Below the pieces are notes generated by a model. The model had not been told where the DNA came from and did no database searches. It saw only the letters and a program-made list of their open reading frames with translations. From Microbotryomycetes sp. JL201 (taxonomy: Eukaryota; Basidiomycota; Microbotryomycetes): a DNA stretch of 64,000 nt. Made by a program: the position numbers and the translations under genes. Below are positions 1-17,323 of the stretch, in pieces. Numbering within the stretch: the stretch's first letter is position 1; each line of letters begins with the position of its first letter. The stretch covers positions 150,806-214,805 of the forward strand of contig JAQYUZ010000031.1 in assembly GCA_033819885.1 (NCBI GenBank), written 5' to 3'.

Positions 1-237
1 CCTTGTCTTTTGCAAGCCTGGCGCGCTTTGAGCTGTTCGAGGTCGCCCTGGACGCGACTGACCCTGCCCGAGACTTGCCATTCTTGCCACGGCCACCGCT
101 GGATCTACTGCCGGTGCTGGGCATCGAATCGCTGGCTCGGCGCTTGCGAGATGAGCCTGAACTCGCCACAGCGCTCGTGTCAGTAGACGAGGGTCCTGCG
201 AATGTCTTTGGTGGAGCTATTGAGGGGCCTATGTGAA
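1..237 (-). CDS. Unidentified protein, partial (runs off left edge)
   Basis: Read on the minus strand, this segment is open to the window edge and gives a Ser/Arg/Lys-rich low-complexity sequence (for example SSGSSRKRRASDSMPS and RATSNSSKRARLAK). That looks like a nuclear or disordered tail; the plus-strand reading has no such character. CACATAG and CAATAG at the upstream end could each be a 3' splice site, so the first visible exon may begin near 225-235. No domain is visible and no function can be given. The low-complexity character and lack of a start codon make this a weak call. Confidence 0.3.
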
Positions 238-1091
238 TTACGCGTGCTCGTTCAACGCAGTTGAGTGATGCACGGACTCTGCGGTGAGATTTGCTCTGCA
301 CGGTGCCAGCCGCGCTTGGCACTAGGCGGAAACGCGTGCAAAGGGTCCTCGTTGCTGTTTCTGTCCGTGCGAGGGCTCACGTGTTGCGCCTGAGGATGGT
401 CAGAGGGAAAGTCGAAGGCAAGAACGCTTCGCCTGCCAGGACAGACAAGCGACCTGGCTGGGACTGCTTGGCAAATTTGATCAGGAGCTCCGCTTCAAAA
501 GAGTCTTACCCAACTCATTCCGCTGCATCTGCTTTTCCCAGAGAAATCTGGGGGTCCGTGCGATGCGCTCGGGCCCCTCGCATTTTACTGTACAGCGGGG
601 GCTGCTTCTCAGTGGCCCTAGCCATATTGAGCTGCATGGCTGGCCGTAATGCCATTCCTGACGGTTCTTGTACTGCACGGAATGAGCATAAAGGCTTTTT
701 GCTCATCTGCAAGGACAGCCGCGTTGACACAGAGTCAGTGAATTGCGGTCAAAGACATGATCCACCAGTATCTGCTGTGCTCAATGAACACTGCCTCGAT
801 TGCCTAAGCATGGATGGAGCGAGCTCGTCAGAGGAGTCCAGGCTCTGGACACGTCATCACGGTGGCACAAAATGGTACAGACAGTGAAAATACATTGTGA
901 TGGTGCGAATCTGCTGGTGAACTGCAAAGCTTGACGAAATCCGCCATCGGATGCTAAATCTTGAGCCGATCGATCATGTTCGTCGCCGGCCTCGGTCGAG
1001 TGTTTCGTTCTCCTCTCAGCACGCCACGGCACTCTCCCGCTTGGCCCACTTGTCCGCGCATCTGTCGTCTACAGTCACACACTCTCTCAAC
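238..1091. other. Gene-free stretch left of 6PGD
   Basis: ORFs of up to about 200 codons occur here on both strands, but none shows a recognisable motif, a convincing start or splice continuity with a neighbour. The stretch probably holds upstream exons or promoter of the left-edge gene and the promoter of the 6PGD gene. Nothing else is supported. Confidence 0.4.
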
Positions 1092-3237
1092 ATGTCTTCG
1101 GAAGCTGTGTAAGTTGATCTCACGCGCTGCACGCGGTTACTCGAATGATCAAACGCTGGGCGAACCCTCGGTCCCCTCGGTCGACGAGCCCGCTGCAGCA
1201 TACCGCGAAGAGCACGTTCACTGATCGCACAATCTTCCTTTGCACAGTGCTGATATCGGCGTGCGTCCTCTTTGCGATTCTTACCATTTCAGACAGTGCA
1301 GAACACACGCGCTGACGTTTCTCGGTCGCACCGGGTCGGTCACCGCTCATTGTAGCTCATCGGCTTGGCCGTCATGGGTGTAAGTTGCCGCACCGTTATG
1401 TATGCTTATCAAGGTCTGATCTGACAATGCTCCGCTGGCCAGCAAAACTTGATTCTCAACATGTCAGTCTCCTTCAGACCTCGGAAGACGGCCGGCCCAG
1501 CTTTTGATGCTGACGAGCGTTCATGCGACAAAACAGGGCCGACAAGGGCTTCACTGTCTGCGCGTACAATCGCACGACCTCCAAGGTTGATCACTTTTTG
1601 GAGAACGAGGCCAAGGGTCAGTCCTCGAGAGGCGGCACCTCCGGACTTTGTGGCTTGAGCTGACGAGCGACTCTCAACGCATTCAGGCAAGTCGATCGTC
1701 GGCGCTCACTCTGTTGAAGAGCTGTGCAAGAAGCTCAAGACGCCCCGCAAGATCATCTTGCTCGTCAAGGCCGGCGACGCCGTCGACTCGTTCATCCAGC
1801 AACTTGAGCCTCACCTCGAAAAAGGCGATATCGTGATCGACGGAGGAAACTCCCACTATCCCGATTCCAACAGGCGCACAAACGAGCTCGAGAAGAAGGG
1901 TCTCTTGTTTGTCGGCTCTGGTGTTTCGGGTGGCGAGGAGGGTGCCCGCCATGGTCCTTCGCTCAGTCAGTATCTTCTGTGGTGTTTCGCGAGCAACTCG
2001 TGCTGACCGCTCTTCTTCTACAGTGCCCGGTGGCTCGCCTGCCGCATGGCCTGCTATCAAGGAGATCTTCCAGAAGACGGCTGCCCAGGTCGACGGTCAA
2101 CCTTGCTGCGACTGGGTCGGCGAGCAGGGTGCCGGCCACTACGTCAAGATGGTCCACAACGGTATCGAGTACGGCGACATGCAGCTCATCTCTGAGGCGT
2201 ATGACATTTTGAAGCGCGGCTTTGGCATGGCCGAGAGCGAGATTGCAAAGGGTTGGTATACTTCAGTTTCCTTTGGAAGATTCCCAACTAACACGCCCGT
2301 CATTGCACAGTCTTTGAGGGATGGAACAAGGGCGTTCTCGACTCGTACTTGATCGAGATCACGACCGACATTCTCAAGTTCAACGATGACGATGGTGTCC
2401 CACTCGTCACCAAGATCCTCGATTCTGCCTCGCAAAAGGGTACCGGCAAGTGGACTGCCATCAACGCCCTCGATCTTGGCATGCCGGTCACTTTGATCGG
2501 CGAGGCCGTCTTTGCCCGTTGCCTCTCGTCCATCAAGGAGGAGCGTGTCCGCGCATCAAAGGTCCTCGGTGGCCCCCAGATTGAGGCCTTCACCGGCGAC
2601 AAGAAACAGTTCATCGACGACCTCGAGCAGGCCCTCTACGCGTCAAAGATGATCTCGTACGCCCAAGGCTTCATGCTCATGCGCGAGGCTGCTGCCCAGT
2701 ACGGATGGAACTTGAACTATGCCGGCATTGCCAACATGTGGCGCGGCGGCTGCATCATCCGCTCCGTCTTCTTGGGCGACATCAACGCCGCCTACACCAA
2801 GAACCAGCAGCTCGAGAACCTGCTGTTCGACGACTTCTTCAACAAGGCAATCCACAAGGCACAGCCCGGATGGCGCCGCATCATTGCCCAGACAGCACTA
2901 TGGGGCATCCCGACGCCTGCGTTCTCGACCGCCCTGTCGTTCTTTGACGGCTACCGCACCGAGCGCCTGCCTGCGTCGCTGCTCCAGGCCCAGGTGAGCA
3001 TTCATGTGCCGCGACGGCCGCGTGTCTTCGTATCCGGGTTTCGTGCGCGTGAAACAGGCAAAGGCTGACAGAATTTTTTTGGACGGTCTCACCCAGCGCG
3101 ACTACTTTGGCGCTCACACATTCAAGGTCTTGCCTCAATTCATTGATGGCAAGAAGTACAAGGACGAGAAGGCGGACGTTCATGTCAACTGGACCGGCCG
3201 CGGTGGCAATGTGTCTGCTTCGACGTACTCGGTCTAG
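1092..3237 (+). CDS. GND1: 6-phosphogluconate dehydrogenase, decarboxylating
   Basis: Cytosolic pentose-phosphate enzyme oxidising 6-phosphogluconate to ribulose-5-phosphate with NADP+. The N-terminal Rossmann start ([19 protein letters not shown]) is assembled from four very short exons: 1092-1108, 1248-1260, 1356-1379 and 1443-1462. Longer exons from 1537 carry [10 protein letters not shown], the catalytic Lys/Asn segment KMVHNGIEY, the family signature QKGTGKWTA, and the C-terminal helical domain ending in RDYFGAHTF and VNWTGRGG. Total length is about 490 residues, normal for the family. The start at 1092 (MSSEA) is chosen because it is the only ATG that splices in frame into ADIG. Stop is TAG at 3235. 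At least nine introns are inferred; all have GT-AG ends. Identification is very secure, and only exact small-exon borders are inferred. Confidence 0.95.
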
Positions 3238-3780
3238 ACAAAACCGCTCCTTGGTGTCTGTCTGTTTTTGTCTTTAGGCTTGATTGTACAATGAAAAGAC
3301 GGATTTTATTGCTTCTACTTCGAGTGCATGGTTCTTGATGACTTGCGTCGACTACTGTGCTCAGTACGCGTGGACTTGACGGAGCGCGAGCGCGCGTATG
3401 CGCGCGCCGCCCGCGCAATCAGGACTGAGCGCTGCTTCCCGTTTTCTCGGCGCCTCTGATCTCTGACAATTTTCGAGATTTGGGAAAGTTGATACGAAAT
3501 GGAGCGGCCAAGTACCTTTGCAGTGGCGAGCTTGCAAGCGCTGGCGACGCCACGGGGTGGAGAGTGACCTCCCATTCTGACCGTTATGAGGCGGCTGCCT
3601 ATATGCGGTGACAATTCTGTGAGCTGCCTGGTACTTTGTAAGCGCATCATGCGATTCCTAGAGCGCTAGCGCTCGAGCCGCTCCTAAGCGCGTTTGCCGC
3701 GCTTTGCCGCGATCCGTCTCTCATGTTCAACTCGGCTTGGTGATTTCTTTCTTCTCCATATCGACCACGCATTACCCGCA
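3238..3780. other. Intergenic region between 6PGD and MFS gene
   Basis: There is no supported gene. It holds the 6PGD 3' end, an alternating purine-pyrimidine GC-rich patch (about 3383-3415), a perfect 14-nt palindrome GAGCGCTAGCGCTC at 3661-3674, and the presumed promoter of the transporter gene. Confidence 0.4.
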
Positions 3781-5949
3781 ATGGGCCGGAGACTTGACTT
3801 TCTCAGCAAGAAGGCCAAGACGGAAGAGGACCGGCTGGCGCACTACAGGACTTCGCGGCCACCGTTCTTGCTGCGGTACCGCTCGTCCACCTGGTACATC
3901 GCGTTGACCATCTGGCTCGGTCTCGTTGTCGACACTGCTGGATAGTTCGTCCGCACTGATGACCGTGGATCGCGGGCGCGAGCTAACGTGATTCTTTTTC
4001 TGTTGCGCTCTTCCGTCATTGTCGCCTCGGCGATCGCCGACATGATCTTTCCTCGCCTGACCTGCATGCTTTCGTTCGTAACATGTACTTTCCGTCCCTG
4101 ATCACATCAACTGCGTCTCTCCATGATTGCACCTGCCTCGACTCGCTTCGGCTCCGTCATCGGTTCGGCCGTGCAGTGGTCTTGTCGTGCCTGTCATACC
4201 GTACCGTCTGCAAGAGCTGGGATACGGCTCAATCAGCTCGAGGACAGGCTGGCTGGTCGCAGCCTACGCCGGAGGTCTGGTCGTCTCGTCGCCACCCGTC
4301 GCCTACCTCGGATCCTTGATCAGAGGCAAGCGGATACCGCTCATCATTTCGCTGCTGTTCATGGCCGGAGCTACGATCCTCTTCATGGAAACGACAGACT
4401 ACACCGTGCTCGTCATTGCGAGGATATTGCAAGGTTTCTCGGGCACGGGCATCTTTTCTTTGGGTCTAGCTTTGATTACCGAGTCTGTGCCGGAAGAGCG
4501 ACTTGGGTTCCTCATGGTACGCGTCAGGCTCCAGAGTCCGACTGCTAGAGTGGTACTGACGTACTCTCGCTTTTAGGGAATCGTCATGGTTAGTGGTGGT
4601 GCTGCCCACTTCGGAGGCCGGGGGGCAGGAACTGACCCTAAACCTATAATTACAGAGTGGATACAGCGCAGGACAAACTATTGGCCCTCCGATTGGTGGT
4701 GTTCTGTACGATCGTCTCGGCTATCGCGCGCCATTCATCTTTTCGCTCATTCTCAGTCAGTCGCCTGTTCTTGCGTGCTTGTACATGTCATATTGACGAA
4801 CACTCTTCTCAGTTGCCATCGACGCAATCTTGCGAATGCTTGTGATCGAGAAACACGTTGCGCTCAAATGGATCCAAGCTGGCCATGACATTCCCGGCTT
4901 TGAATCGCCGTATGGCTTACCGACAGCGCCGACGACTATGTCTGAGACGACGGTTGTCGGATCTCGTCCGGTCGATTCTGCCGGCAAGATCGGAAAGGAG
5001 CCTGAAATCGCACCACTGTCAAAGAAGGATGATGAAAGGGCGAAGACGACGTGGAGGGGCGTCTTATACCTTGTTACCGACATGCGGCCCGTCTCTTGCC
5101 TTTTGTACATTTTTATTGAGGGTATCGCCATTGGTGGTCTCATCGGTGAGTTTGTTTGATTCTGATCCGTCGGATCTGCCTGCTGACAGCCCTCCTTTCA
5201 GAGTCTGGTATGACACTCAAGCTCGAAGAGCACTACGGCTTGTCCTCTCTGGGCGCAGGGCTGGCTTTTATTGGCCTCGTCGTGCCAACCATTCTGGTCA
5301 GTCTCGCTCGTCTTTCGAACTGGTTTCTCGCTTGTTTACCATGAGTATTTTTAGGCTTCGCCTATCGCTGGCTACGTACGTCACGTGTCGCAAATAGCGC
5401 TCACCTAGCCTGACTAGTCCTTGCCGACAGCTGAGCGACAAATTCACCGCAAAATGGGTTGTCGTCGTCGGCGCCTTTTTGACTTTGCCGGCGTACCCTT
5501 TGCTGATCATCAACGGTCCATTGCCGCTCTTCATCTTCTTTTTGGCCGTTCTGGGTATCACGATGGCCATGTTTATCACGCCTTGTACGCACGATCTGGG
5601 CTTGGTCACGTCATCTGTCGAAGGACTGGTGAGTCGACAGCCTCATCTTGCTTCGTCGTGCTAGACGCTGAAAGCATGTCGACAGTCTTCGATGTGGTCC
5701 ATGTCAGCTTTCAACCTCGCATACTCACTCGGCGCCTTTATCGGTCCGATCATGGTCGGCCAGGTCTTGCAAAAACTCGGCGTCGAACGAGGTTGGATGG
5801 TCATGTGCATAGTCATTCCAGCGTTCACGGCAGTCGTCTTGCCCTTGGCCATTTTGTATATTGGCGGACCGCTAAAGATTCGCGGCAAGTCGTTTGCACC
5901 GGGTCCGAGGTTTGACGCAGAGTTAGAGGAGCCAAAAGAGCATCAATAG
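3781..5949 (+). CDS. MFS transporter, vesicular amine/drug-antiporter type
   Basis: Twelve-helix-type major facilitator, probably a proton-coupled exporter of small molecules; substrate unknown. Exon 1 (from ATG 3781, context CGCAATGG) encodes a basic cytosolic N-terminus and a first membrane segment WYIALTIWLGLVVDTAGY. Splicing joins it to GLVVPVIPYRLQ, then the loop GSLIRGKRIPL between helices 2 and 3 (MFS motif A position), helices with ARILQGFSGTGIF, and SGYSAGQTIGPPIGGVLYDRLG (motif C type). A long cytosolic loop follows (about 4900-5050), then the C-terminal six helices ending in GGPLKIRGKSF and an acidic tail. A 12-nt exon (4577-4588) and a 21-nt exon (about 5355-5375) are required to keep the frame. 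The sequence most resembles the VMAT/DHA1 branch of fungal MFS proteins. The family is certain; the substrate cannot be read from sequence. Confidence 0.85.
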
Positions 5950-6267
5950 ATACTTTCGTAGATAGACAGATTGTTATGCTTGTTGTAGATGAGTGAGTCT
6001 TTCCAGCACGCACATAAATCACGATCTTTGGCGCCACCGAGTCAGTGTGCGTGCGCCACGGAATGTTTCATGTCGGACTGAGTTTTACTTCAATCATTAC
6101 TGTGACGGTGACTTGACTTGCTATACACGCGCATGCAAATGCAAATTTTGAGGGATTTGTGCATCACGTCATCGCTGCAGGAGTCAAGGATGGGCGGATC
6201 CTCGGATCTCGGCAGGTCACGCTCTCTCCCTTTCTAACAAGTGAGCTCAAGTGGTGTGTCGCGCCCA

Positions 6268-6465
6268 TGGCGCCGTGTCGCTTCTTCAATAGCCCTAGAG
6301 GCTGTAACCGAGGCGACTCGTGTACGTTTGAGCACGTTCGAACGCACGGTCCCCCGGTGCTCGGGCAAGATCAAGAACAACCATTACTGCACTCACAGCA
6401 GCTATGCACGAGGGCAAGACTGCGACTCCCCGGGCTTCGTCACCGCATGACCTTGCATGACCTTG
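6268..6465 (+). CDS. Small CCCH zinc-finger ORF, probably truncated gene
   Basis: ATG at 6268 opens a 65-codon reading frame whose first 20 residues form a CCCH finger, C-x8-C-x5-C-x3-H (MAPCRFFNSPRGCNRGDSC then TFEH). Such fingers at the extreme N-terminus are typical of fungal RNA-binding or helicase-type proteins. Downstream of the finger the frame gives no further recognisable domain and stops. Other frames offer a short Cys/His-rich stretch (KIKNNHYCTHSS) and a later CLKCE, but I cannot join them with confidence. It is either a real short gene, the first exon of a gene with unrecognised introns, or a fragment left by rearrangement next to the intein relic. Confidence 0.4.
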
Positions 6466-6634
6466 CATGAGACGGTGAGAACGAAGACGGGCAAGAAAAC
6501 GAAGCATGTCGAGCAAACGAGCTGGCCTTGGCGGTTCGGGAGGTGACACCGATGACAATCTGCCTCAGCATGTCAACTACAAGGCTCTGTTTGAAGTGTG
6601 AGATCAATTACGACGAGCTGGAAGAGTCGGCGGC

Positions 6635-8300
6635 TCAAGTTCTTCCGGGCGTGCGGTAGAACGACCGTTTGACGCCACGAGCGACGTCTCCCGAGAGGCC
6701 CAACTGAGAGACTGAGCTAGATTCCAAGCCAGGCAGGGAGTATATGCGCCGGACTCCGTCGGCAAGCGACTCCCCGTGGAGATCGTCGACAAGCAGCGTC
6801 TCCTGAAACCGAGCAAGAAAGCCCTCCGCACACGGAAAGCCGAGAAGCGCGGTCGTGTCAACTTTTCGCTTGATGCGGTCCGCCATTTCGGAGTCACGGC
6901 AGACGGAGAACAGCGGGGATGGGATCCTGACAGGAAGCATGAACCGTTTTCGCACCTTCAAGCACACGCGCCGTCCGTTTCGAATTTCTGGCCAACTTCA
7001 TTGATCCGGACGGCAGCCGGTTCGAGGAGACCCACCATACGATGATGGCGTCATTGTTGCACCGCGCTTCTCGGCTTTCCGCTTGCCAAGAGTCTTTGTG
7101 CTTGGACGCTGCTCGTCGACGATCTGTACTGAGTCATTGATCGACGGAGGTCGGCCCACGTTCTCCTTGTCTGAGCCATCGTTCCTCCGCTCTTCCAGTC
7201 AAGCCGATTAGATGACGCCGGACGTGGCGTCACGCGGTCGCCTTCCCGCGAGGAAGCATTCGCGGCTTCCACGATCGATCTTTTCGGCGCGACGCTTCCA
7301 TGTCCAGTAGGCTTGCTACGGGTTGGCACGTGGTGAGGCGCGGTGGCGGGTCGTTTAGGAAAAGAGCCGAGCGCCGCGAAGATCGCGGGCCTGCCTCAGG
7401 CGACATAGTTTCCCCTCGCTTGGGCCGTGCCCCGCTCGCGCCTATCGATACCAGTCCGCGAGCTTCCTCAATTTCTGACGGCGTAGAGGTCGAGCCGAGC
7501 AGCGCTGCGACGACTGTGTCGGAGGACCTCGAACAACCGGACGAGGGGCTCGGGTGGCGCTGCACGCCGTTAAAAATCGAGGAAATTTCGGAGCTAGCAT
7601 TGATGGGCTCGAGCGGCGCACGGCCCAGGCGTGGGACTATGCCTACGTGGGAAAGCCCTCGGTCTTGGCGCTGTCCGGCTTTCGTTTTTCTGTCAAAAGT
7701 CGTGTGAGCGACATTGAATGCACGGCGTACACCACACCACACCGAGGCGATTCGGTAATTGATCTTGTGATTCGAGACTTTGTGACCGAAAGCCGCCGCG
7801 TACCGCTGCAGAAAGTCGACCACTTCCGCCTCGTGATTGTTCGTGATGGTGGTGCTCGCCCGAGAGCCGTCGCCAAGCCAGAGCCCGAGAAGGTAAGGGT
7901 CCACCGGAAGTCGGCTTCGGTAATCGTCGATTGCATGTTGGTCCTCATCGTCGTGGCCGAAATCGAGTCCCTCGTTGAAGAACAGTCGGTATTCTTGCTG
8001 TTCTTCTGGTGTTAAACCGAGGAAGTCGTCCACAGTCACCTCAACTTCTTGGACGTCGCGGGTGTAGACGGCGAAGCGCCCGTTCTCTCCAACCTGCTAG
8101 AAAGTGCATCATCTCTAGCGTCGCACTTCCAATTGCAAGCAAAACTCGGCGGCTTCAACTTGAAGTGTTTCTCAGTCTCGGTCCGAAACACTCTTTCCAT
8201 TCTGTGTAGGAGGCATTGCTTGGCGGTGCGCAGACGCTTGCTATTGAGCGTTACGAATGGCAGCTGCCGACTTCTGAAGGACATGAGTGGGTTGCGCATC
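6635..8300 (-). pseudogene. Decayed intein module (Hint plus LAGLIDADG endonuclease)
   Basis: Minus-strand relic. From its 5' side: a stretch at about 8296-8150 (RMERVFRTETEKHFKLK) resembles the middle of a Hint splicing domain but lies in another frame from what follows. Next comes VEVTVDDFLGLTPEEQQEYRLF at about 7975-8045, which I recall as closely matching the conserved segment after block B of fungal PRP8 inteins. Then LPVDPYLLGLWLGDG at about 7866-7910 with TTITNNHEAEVVDFLQ, a typical first LAGLIDADG motif with its following segment. A possible second endonuclease half (GFLARFQETLLVDDLHGES) lies near 6760-6880 in another frame. In-frame stops and frame changes separate the pieces, and no intact N-terminal Cys block or C-terminal His-Asn was found. 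It is not inserted in a recognisable host protein. I judge the endonuclease part secure and the Hint part probable. Confidence 0.65.
7403..7645. repeat. Imperfect inverted repeat within intein relic
   Basis: The arm at about 7403-7499, read forward, matches the arm at about 7556-7645, read in reverse complement, over roughly 85 bases with about 70 percent identity by eye (shared blocks TGGGCCGTG, CCGCTCG, GACGGCGT / AACGGCGT). Both arms are open in the matching direction and give related peptides (RLGRAPLAPID and RLGRAPLEPIN). About 55-60 bases separate them. It may reflect an inverted duplication during decay of the mobile module. Confidence 0.6.
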
Positions 8301-8792
8301 GCTTGTGAAGGCTGCCTGCGATTGGATTGTTGTGAATGAACATAGTTTGCTTTCCCACCTCCTCTGATGCTGTTTTGACGGTGATAGAGCGTACAGAAGC
8401 TGAGGAGCAGCCTCAAAGACGGCTGTCGGTGTTCTCGCGGACTTACTTGTGCACATGAGTTGCTGCGCTTTGCTCAATGTCCAGAAGATATGGTCACTCG
8501 TGGCTTGTTTCGAGAGTGCGATGCGCGACGCCACCTGAAAGTGGTGCAGCAGAGAACCTGATGCCATCTCCAAACTTTTTATGAAGCTGGAACTAGACGG
8601 ACTACCTGTCTAAAGATTTTTGTACGATGCAGTACACGCCCCAAGTCACGCCGTCGCCGCGCGTGTTTTCCGCCGTTCGCCCCACTCGCTGCAGTCCATC
8701 GAAGCCAGCTCATGTAAGCGCGTGGGCAAGCACCCAGTCGAGTGATAGCAAGGTACTGACAGACTGCGATCGTACGCGTGACGCACAGCAGC

Positions 8793-16685
<7,893 letters not shown>

Positions 16686-17323
16686 TGATGACTTTCTACA
16701 AAAGAAAATAAAATGGGGCGATCCCGTTTGTCAAGGTGTTTGTGTATTCTCTTTGCTTTGGTTTTGTATTTCAAGTTGCAGTATGGATTTTCATCAAGCT
16801 TGGTCAAGCGCAACGGAACGTGACGCGTGCATGTTCATGCGGAGGCTCTGACCTTTTCACGTGCATAGCCTTTTTGTTTGGCACCTTGCGAGATTTTCTT
16901 GTCGGCGCGCCCGAGTGCTCTTCAAGGTCCCGGAGGAGCAGGAGGGCTTGACGAAGTGTGGACGCGTTTGGGCCGTCCTTGCTTGTAAGCTGTGCTAAGG
17001 CAGAGCTTGACTCCGGCCCCAACGTCACCTGACTGTACTCGAGACCGAAACGGTTGCTCGTTGCTTCCGGTATGTGAAGACATGAGCTCTGAGCTTTCGG
17101 GTCCCGTCTCAGGGTCTGCGTACCCAACTGCAAAAAATAAAAGGCCGCATCCAGATCCCTTAACATCAACACTTGTCTAAATATGCGACTCTGATCATGT
17201 TGCCTACTTCGGCGAATCTTGAGTCCCGCGAGTGAGACATTCCACGCAAGCGAACGCTTGGAAACCCGTCCGGCTAACGGATCTTGGCTTGATTTCGCTC
17301 ATGCACAACGCCGCGCCGGGCAG
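16686..17323. other. Intergenic region PRP8-GT92
   Basis: It contains the PRP8 3' end with AAAATAAAATGG at about 16706 as a plausible polyadenylation context, and upstream sequence of the glycosyltransferase gene. No gene, repeat or RNA is recognisable. Confidence 0.4.

Noticed and set aside
291-887. 198-codon plus-strand ORF left of 6PGD
   Set aside because: No recognisable domain, atypical start, overlapped by equally long ORFs in other frames; consistent with chance in this composition.
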